From Reutealis trisperma (Eukaryota > Streptophyta > Magnoliopsida > Malpighiales > Euphorbiaceae), in NCBI GenBank assembly GCA_947687605.1, contig CANTUT010000952.1, positions 1 to 64,000 of the forward strand: a DNA stretch of 64,000 bases, read 5' to 3'. Every line of letters starts with the position of its first letter. The stretch's first letter is position 1. Positions 57,946-64,000 of this stretch are shown piece after piece. The position numbers and the translations under genes were made by a program. The notes beneath the pieces were generated by a model that was not told the origin of the DNA, searched no databases, and worked only from the letters and a program-made list of their open reading frames with translations.

Positions 57946-57961
57946 TTTAATAGGGGGTAGT

Positions 57962-59495
57962 TGTGAATCCTTGATTTTGCATTGTTTGGTATCCATTTGA
58001 ACCTTAAAAAGCATATAGGCTCGATAAACAGACCTTTAAAAGCTAAAATTGCCAAAAACTACTAAATAGGAAAACCTAGAAAGAGAGCCCTGGAACTGAA
58101 AGATATCCTTTTGACCTTTGAACCACTATTAGATCATCCAAGATTAAATAATCAATACAATGCAATTGGAATCATGAAAAATGGACGAGAAACGAGTGAG
58201 AATGGGCAAAAAAGGGTCGAACAAACAAAATTAGAGCTAGTGACCGCAAGAGCCCTTACACCCATTTGCAGTGACCATAAGGCCATTTATAGTTGCCCAA
58301 TTGTAATCGCACATAGCACTTGCAAAACTGTAAGTCCCACATGTGATTGTCCTCCCATTTTGTGAATTCCACATTGAAAGTTGTGCAGATTGACCTTTAG
58401 CCTTTCCCCTATAAATATAAGTCCCTAGTTCAGACCTTCCCACCTCTTGACTTGCTTGATTAGCCTTTGTATCAAGCTAACCATCTTCACAAGCTTGATC
58501 CACTAAGGAATGAGTTTTCTAGTTTAAAGTTTTCTTTTATTTTTATTTTTGCTTTGTTATTACTCATTACCTTCCAAAGTAAGCTGGGTTGTAACTTTCT
58601 AAGCCGACCCATCGAGTCAAAAGTTTGCTTCCATTCGAGGTAAGCCACTGTCCAAGGCTAGTCATTGCCCTCCGTTCTAGTTAAGTCTCCTTTCATTTTC
58701 TCTTTTCCTTTTATTTATTTATTTATTTATTTCATTTTATTATTTCCCTCCTTAGTATTTATTTATTGTCTCCCTCTTTGAGATTCTGTCTTCTTCCTCT
58801 AATGCTCCTTGCTTTTTCTTAATTGATTCACTTAGTATAGTTAATTAAAATATGAAGTAATTAACTTAACTTGATAATCAATTAAAATCAATCAATTAAT
58901 CAAAATATGATAAAGTGGTTGGGCTAAATAAACCTTTTTGCAAAAAGGGAGAATCGTGTGGGTTCTAATTCTCATTCAAAAAGATAGGCAAGCATGCTTA
59001 ATTCATCAAGTAGCGAATATAATTAAAATAAAATAACTTCTCCCCCATCATCTTCTTTATTAATTTAATTTCTTTTGGTTCATTACATTAACTTTATTAG
59101 GATTAGTTTAAGGAATGTGTGACTTTTCCATAACCCATAAGGGCTAGAGGAAGTATCCCCCTAATTGGATTTTTATTGTGATCTTTATTTAACTTTTTGC
59201 TTTCTTTCACTCTTATGTTTTGTTTACTTATGAATGGAATGAATGTCATGCATCAATTAAGCTGTACATGCATATTTCATGAAATTAATTTTAAGTCATA
59301 TTGGGTTTTTTCCTTAATTTTTGGAGTCAATTTGAGTTTTTTCCTTAATCTTTTTTTCCAAATAAAATAAAATTATTGTGGCGACTCTTCAAAATCAATC
59401 AAAATGAACCTAAGGGTTCCATCATGAGACCTAGCTCAAATGAGCATTTTGATCCCACTTAGTGGATTAGACCAGTGCTCGGGCAAGGCCTCACA
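57962..59495 (+). repeat. 3' LTR of L0
   Basis: 1534 bp, tgtgaatccttgatt to gcaaggcctcaca. Compared with the left LTR it lacks some tens of bases, chiefly after about 59290, and has many substitutions, so the insertion is not recent. Confidence 0.92.
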
Positions 59496-59880
59496 ATGAG
59501 ACACGCACTAGTCTTTTGGTTTAGCAAGAAGTAACCATTTGTAGCCTTATCTACTGCTGAAGTTGAATACATTTCAGCTGGAAGTTGAATTCCATAAATT
59601 TTTATGGATGAAGCAACAATTAGAAGATTATGAGTTACAATTTGACCATATCCCAGTCATATGTGACAATACGAGTGTAATTAAATTAACAAAGAATCTT
59701 ATTCCACACTCAAGGACAATGCACATTGAAATTAGATATCACTTTATCAGAGACCACATGCAAAATGGAGATATAAAACTAGAAATTTGTCTCTTATGAT
59801 CAATAATTAATTGATATCCTTGCAAAACATATTTCTAAGGATCAATTATGAAAGATAAGAAGAAGTATAGGTATAAGCGA
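59496..59880 (+). pseudogene. C3 RNase H, second part
   Basis: Host frame after L0: HALVFWFSKK, PFVALSTAEVEYISAGS; then FLWMKQQLEDYELQFDHIPV, ICDNTSVIKLTKN, HSRTMHIEIRYHFIRDHMQN, GDIKLEI. This is the typical SIRE RNase H, including the CDN and HIEIR.HFIRD parts, open for 78 codons at 59563-59799. The tail LIDILAKHISKDQL is separated by stops. Confidence 0.9.
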
Positions 59881-60489
59881 ATCACTTTCTAATGATATAT
59901 ATGCATGCATACCTTTTTCTTATTTTATGTATATATCATTCAATTTAATTTTGTGTATACTATCTTTACTATTCATAGGAATTAACTGTGGTAAGATGCT
60001 TTTAGTCATCTAAATTGACATGCATGAAAATTAGATCAGTAAAAAAGTAAACTTACATTTGTTTAGCCTATCATATTATGCTATTTGTTTTCTTTTTCTA
60101 TTGCATAGTCATTTTTGAAACACATTTGAAGCTAAAAGATTATAGAAAAATATGAAATATGCATTTGATGAGGAAAGCGAAAAGTTGTTAGAATTCTAAT
60201 CTATGTCAAATACCCAGATAGCTTATCCAAACTTTTTAGATTTTCAAAATTTAAAATGCTTATCTATTACCTCCTAGGAGCTTAAAAGGTGAGAGAATTT
60301 AGGTAAAACTTTTTGTCCTAATTCACTTATAGTTAAACTATCTTTTTCACCTTTAAAACCCCTAATACTATCCATTCTTATCCTTCTATTTATTTTTATC
60401 TTTTGTTTATCTCTGAAAAATTACCTACTTCTTATTCGTCAATTCTCTTAAAATACTTCTCAAGCTAAAGACAAAACTTAAGCTCATTA
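59881..60489 (+). other. Spacer between C3 pol and the 3' ORF
   Basis: About 600 bp, AT-rich, no ORF. It may be the untranslated stretch or intron region before the third ORF of sireviruses. Confidence 0.5.
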
Positions 60490-62330
60490 CTTCACAAAAA
60501 CATAACCCTAAAAATGGCCAAAGAAAAATGAAAGGAGATAAACACTTCCAAAGACTTGAGCTCTGTTAACAAGAAACAAAGGACTGATGGTGAAGCCCAT
60601 CAAAAGGAAATAAAATAGAGTAAAAGCCTTGAAAGACTACTATACCATTGCTTGAGTTCATGTTAGATCAATATAAATTGATTCAACCAAAAAATCTTGG
60701 TTAGGATGTGTTTAGGGATAAGAAATATAGGTTTAAGTTATCGTTTGAATTTCAAGGGTGGGTGAAAATCAGGGGCTTAAGAGAAAACTATCACAAAAAC
60801 CTAATTTTTAATTTCTATAAAGTTAATAGTGAGAGCAAATGAGTCTACCCATGTCAGATTAGGAGAGAATATGTTTGAGTTTCTGTAGAACTTCTAAGCA
60901 AGGTATATGAAATACCAAATGAGGGGAACTAGACTATCTAAAACAAGAGACATGAAAAATGTGAAGCGATTTAATGGCAAAGTGTTTATGGTAGAGCTAT
61001 ATGGAGGAGTAGAAAGGAAGAACAGTCTATTGCATTTGGTAGGCATGGTAAAATTCTCTATAAGTTGTGACTCACTATATTCTAGCGGAAGCTATAACTA
61101 TGTGAGCTCTTTAGAATTATGTTTAATGTAGCATATAGTCTAGAAAAAGAAGGTAAACTTGCCCTATCTTATGCTGAACACCTTGCTAGGATTGTCTAAA
61201 AATAGTGATATGCAATATGGATGATATTGACCCCATTATTAGACACCTGGGAATGACCCTAACAAATAATGTAGTAATTTAGGATCATCATGATAGCATT
61301 TGAAAGTTCACTTTAGAAAATAACAAATATATAAACACAAGGGACACAAAGAAGGTAAAGACAGTGACAAGGAAGATAGGCTATATTTACTAGAAAAGGT
61401 AAGTAAGGAAGAAAAAGAGAAAATAGAACAAGGATCTCTCTCAAATAAAACTATTCAAAAAAAGAACTGGAAGAAAATTAAATATCATTAATGAAAAGTC
61501 AAAACAAGAAGATGATAGTGAAGAAGAAGAAATAGAAAAGAAAGAAAAGAAGGGAAAAGAAGCTAAGAAAAAGAAGGGGGAAAAGTACAAAGAGAAAAAT
61601 GAAGAAGAAGAAACATATAAAGAAAAATCAGATGAAGAAAAATCAAAAGAGAAATAAAAGTCAGAAGAGCAAACAGAGATTAACCTTAATGATGCTCTTC
61701 TAAATGAAATGAAAGAACATAATCAGCTAGGAAGAGCTAAAATTAAAAAGATTAGAAGAGAAGAAAGAAGGAAGATTCAGGAACATTATAGCAATATTGA
61801 AACATCTACACTAGAGAAAGCAAAAGTAGCAGACTAAAGCTATCTAATTGAAGACATCTAAAAAAATGCAGACAAAAATCTTAGCCAAGATTTGTGAACT
61901 AAAACATGTAGAGGTGAATGTCTAGATTAATCAGAACTCATAAATCTACCAGCTTATTAAGAAGATGTAAGACAGAGTAGAAACATTTGAGAAAAAGATT
62001 TTAGCTGAGTTCGTTGATCTCAAGAATCTATGGCTAAGGCACTTTGGTTTTCTAACAAAGTGGATATTGGGATATGGAAGGACATGGATGTCCTAGTCCA
62101 AGAAGTTAGATCTCTAAAGGACACATCTACTGCACATGAAAAGGAAACTCATCCAGATTTAAAGGCAATCAATAAGGAATTAGACATATCTGACATAAGC
62201 TTAAGTACCTCTTTCAAGTCCAAGGAAGAGAAAGGAAACAAAATCAAAGAGAAGAAAGCAAGTGCAAAAGGCAAAAAGAAAGTCAGAGTAAAGATGTTGA
62301 GTTCCCATAAGCTAAGGAGATCTAACTGAA
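60490..62330 (+). pseudogene. Third ORF of C3 (sirevirus env-like region), decayed
   Basis: Sireviruses often carry an extra ORF after pol. Here 60520-61130 reads as fragments (MAKEK; FQGWVKIRGLRENYHKNLIF, VYEIPNEGN, FNGKVFMVE), which vaguely resemble the plant-transposon-protein domain found with such elements. 61480-61830 is a Lys/Glu-rich, coiled-coil-like stretch in several frames. 62030-62329 is open for 99 codons, with a SLKDTSTAHEKETH part and a very basic C-terminus (KEKKASAKGKKKVRVK). Frame changes are numerous. The position supports the call more than the similarity does. Confidence 0.5.
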
Positions 62331-63151
62331 GTGCATTTAAGACCAAACATGCAAAGGAAGGATATAAAGGCAGCAAGTAAAAGCTTATGAGTTTTTACTA
62401 AACCCTGAGTCAACTAGAATCTTGAACTAAAACCTCTAGACCTTTTTCTTTAAGCCTTTTAGGTGGTTTCATAATAATTTATTTTAATTGCTTTTTCCTG
62501 CGTCCTTCATTTGAACATATTTTATACATTCATGGTTGTTTTATGGATATTTTTGCTAGTACCTCATTTTTTCCTTTTTGTTGATGAAAAAAAGGGGGAG
62601 AAATATGATTATTGATTATATAAGTTGCCTATATGATTTAGCTAGGTACTTTGAACTCTTAATTAAGCATTATTTTTGCTATCGCTGATATATATATATA
62701 TATGTTGATAAATCATTTTGGTTCATTGATTGTTAGATAGTGCTTATTTATGTTTATTAGTTGTCTAGTGCCTAACTTCTATTTTTGTAGGATTAAGTTT
62801 TATTAGATGAGTAACATGTTCAGAGGAAGTGTATTATCTATATTGTGCTTAAGAATTTCATTTTTAGATAAGTAATATACTATATGGAATTTATTAGATA
62901 TCCACTACTTCTAATGCTATATTTTTATGGATAAGTCACATATTTAGAGGGAGATTAATGATTAGGATGCTAGAATTAATTCTAGGTATCTAATTTTTAT
63001 CTGAGCTAACATGCACAGAGAGTTTGCCCTAAGTATGGTAAAATGTTTTACTCTCTAAGTACTTTTTATACCTGAGTATATCATATCTTTAATAATATGC
63101 CCAACTAACAGTAGAAATTGAAGGTTTTGTTATAATCAACAAGAGGGAGAA
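62331..63151 (+). other. 3' untranslated region and polypurine tracts of C3
   Basis: Contains gaaaaaaagggggag near 62586-62600 and aacaagagggaga at 63138-63150, the latter directly before the LTR. Several copies of a loosely repeated phrase (gataagtaacata/agaggaag) occur at 62805-62960. Multiple polypurine-like motifs upstream of the LTR are a known sirevirus trait. Confidence 0.65.
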
Positions 63152-64000
63152 TGTTAGTCCAATAAGCTACTGGTTTGATTTTAATGATACAAATGAATTA
63201 TGAACCAGGTTGGTTTGTGCGTTTGCTTGTACTATGGTAATTTATTTTGCAAGCTAAGAGAATCAATCAACTTGAGATTTGGCACACTATAAAAAGATCA
63301 TATCGGATCAGCTAATAGTTCTAGTATTTCGAATAAGGCATTGAAGCCCATAAAAAAATATCAGAAGACTACACCAAGGAACTAAGAAAGAACTAGTGAA
63401 GATATCGAGCTTAAGTAAAAGTCCTTAATTTTTATATTAAATAGTTTAGAAGCTTTGACCAAGTTGAAAATTTCTTTGAAATTTTTCCAAATTAATTAAA
63501 AGTTTTAAAATTGAAAATTATCTTTGAAGATTTTTGAGTTAAAAGAAAAATTAGAAGACTTAAAAATATTAGATAACTAGGAGTTGACTAGCTATGCCTT
63601 CTAAATATTTATGTCTCAAAAGAAATATGATTTAGTAATGATTCGTTGATTTACAAATGAAATAAAATGATAATGAACTAAATTGTAAGTCAAAGAAATA
63701 AAAAATGACGTGGCGGGTGAGATGTCATTTTCCTTGAACTTGAAAAGTAAGTGCTACAAATAGACAAGTTGTTTGACACATTAAATGAATATGTATAATG
63801 TCTACTTGACCCCATAACAGATACATAGAAAGCTCATAGTGTACTGAAATCTAAATAACCATTGTCTAATATTTTTGATATGATGATAGCTGGTTAAAAT
63901 ATTTGAAAATCAAATGAATCTCCTTTACACTTTCCTTCCAATGCCTAGATCAAAATTTGCCTATAAATAGAGCACTTAAGCACATTTAACACTTTCATGA
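63152..64000 (+). repeat. 3' LTR of C3, start only
   Basis: Starts tgttagtccaataagc, followed by ggtttgattttaatgata, a typical SIRE-type LTR opening. At least 849 bp; it runs past the window end. Confidence 0.75.
63961..63970 (+). promoter_or_regulatory. TATA box in the C3 LTR
   Basis: ctataaatag, about 810 bp into the LTR and followed by agcacttaagcaca, a plant-type TATA box. It would separate U3 from R. Confidence 0.6.

Larger units (their letters stand above)
50083..59495 (+). mobile_element. Ogre/Tat-like LTR element L0, non-autonomous, 9.4 kb
   Basis: LTRs are 50083-51693 and 57962-59495 (TGTGAA...CCTYACA), flanked by atggg and atgag (4 of 5). The primer site gctggcgactccattgggga follows the left LTR; such TGGCGACTCC sites are typical of Ogre-type Gypsy elements. 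A polypurine tract aatagggggtag precedes the right LTR. The 6.3 kb inside hold a long leader, gag fragments (53027-53966) and then 4 kb without recognisable pol, ending in tandem repeats. It must depend on enzymes from related elements. Its LTRs are the same family as solo LTRs L1 and L2. Confidence 0.9.
48800..64000 (+). mobile_element. SIRE/Maximus-like Copia C3, 5'-truncated, split by L0, runs off the window
   Basis: Pol text matches the SIRE lineage closely (see the pol entries). Downstream are a long 3' coding-like region, purine-rich aaaaaaagggggag at about 62587-62600, a second polypurine tract and the start of a 3' LTR at 63152. LTR-gag-protease-integrase are missing on the left, where the junction with Gypsy G2 lies at about 48690-48800. 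L0 (50083-59495) interrupts RNase H between FMG and HALVFW. Confidence 0.85.

Overview
This is nuclear DNA from a flowering plant, probably a eudicot. The evidence is low GC, an intron-split gene with plant-style GT/AG borders, and a dense set of plant transposon types: hAT, MULE-type and Stowaway MITEs, TRIM, Copia (one SIRE/Maximus-like), and Ty3/Gypsy of the Tat/Ogre type. I see no operons, CRISPR arrays, rRNA or tRNA genes. The species cannot be named from the sequence alone.

Layout. 1-3.8 kb: old non-coding repeats with a 443-bp MULE-type MITE and a 158-bp MITE. 3.8-10.1 kb: microsatellite tracts split by a GC-richer block that looks mitochondrial (4.25-5.56 kb) and by a 4.1-kb hAT transposon (5671-9765) with a decayed transposase on the minus strand. 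11.2-11.7 kb: a complete 513-bp TRIM. 12.15-16.33 kb: the only host gene I can support, a four-exon gene for a small unidentified membrane protein, with a Stowaway MITE in its last intron. 16.8-25.7 kb: AT-rich DNA holding a full-length but dead Copia element (19064-24810, TSD atata).

From 25.7 kb to the end the window is nested retrotransposons, resolved here by target-site duplications. A Tat-type Gypsy element (about 25.7-36.4 kb) is broken in gag by a minus-strand solo LTR (S2, TSD agacc), which is itself broken by a plus-strand solo LTR of the same family (S1, TSD cttaa). Next comes a Gypsy fragment (36.5-37.9 kb, resuming 47.8-48.7 kb) split by a Copia element (37935-47801, TSD accta). 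That Copia carries three solo LTRs: L1 (TSD actac), S3 (TSD aaagt) and L2 (TSD ttgca). Last is a SIRE-like Copia (about 48.8 kb to past the end) whose RNase H is split by a 9.4-kb Ogre-like element, L0 (50083-59495), with gag fragments, no recognisable pol and tandem repeats in its 3' part.

No element keeps an intact polyprotein, so all are probably non-autonomous now. The most unusual signal is in the S-family solo LTRs. Three diverged copies share two intron-like intervals with matching donor and acceptor sites around a 90-93-bp middle exon, although intron lengths differ. A second is an array of about 15 small hairpins in the leader of the 19-kb Copia, with paired base changes that keep the stems.
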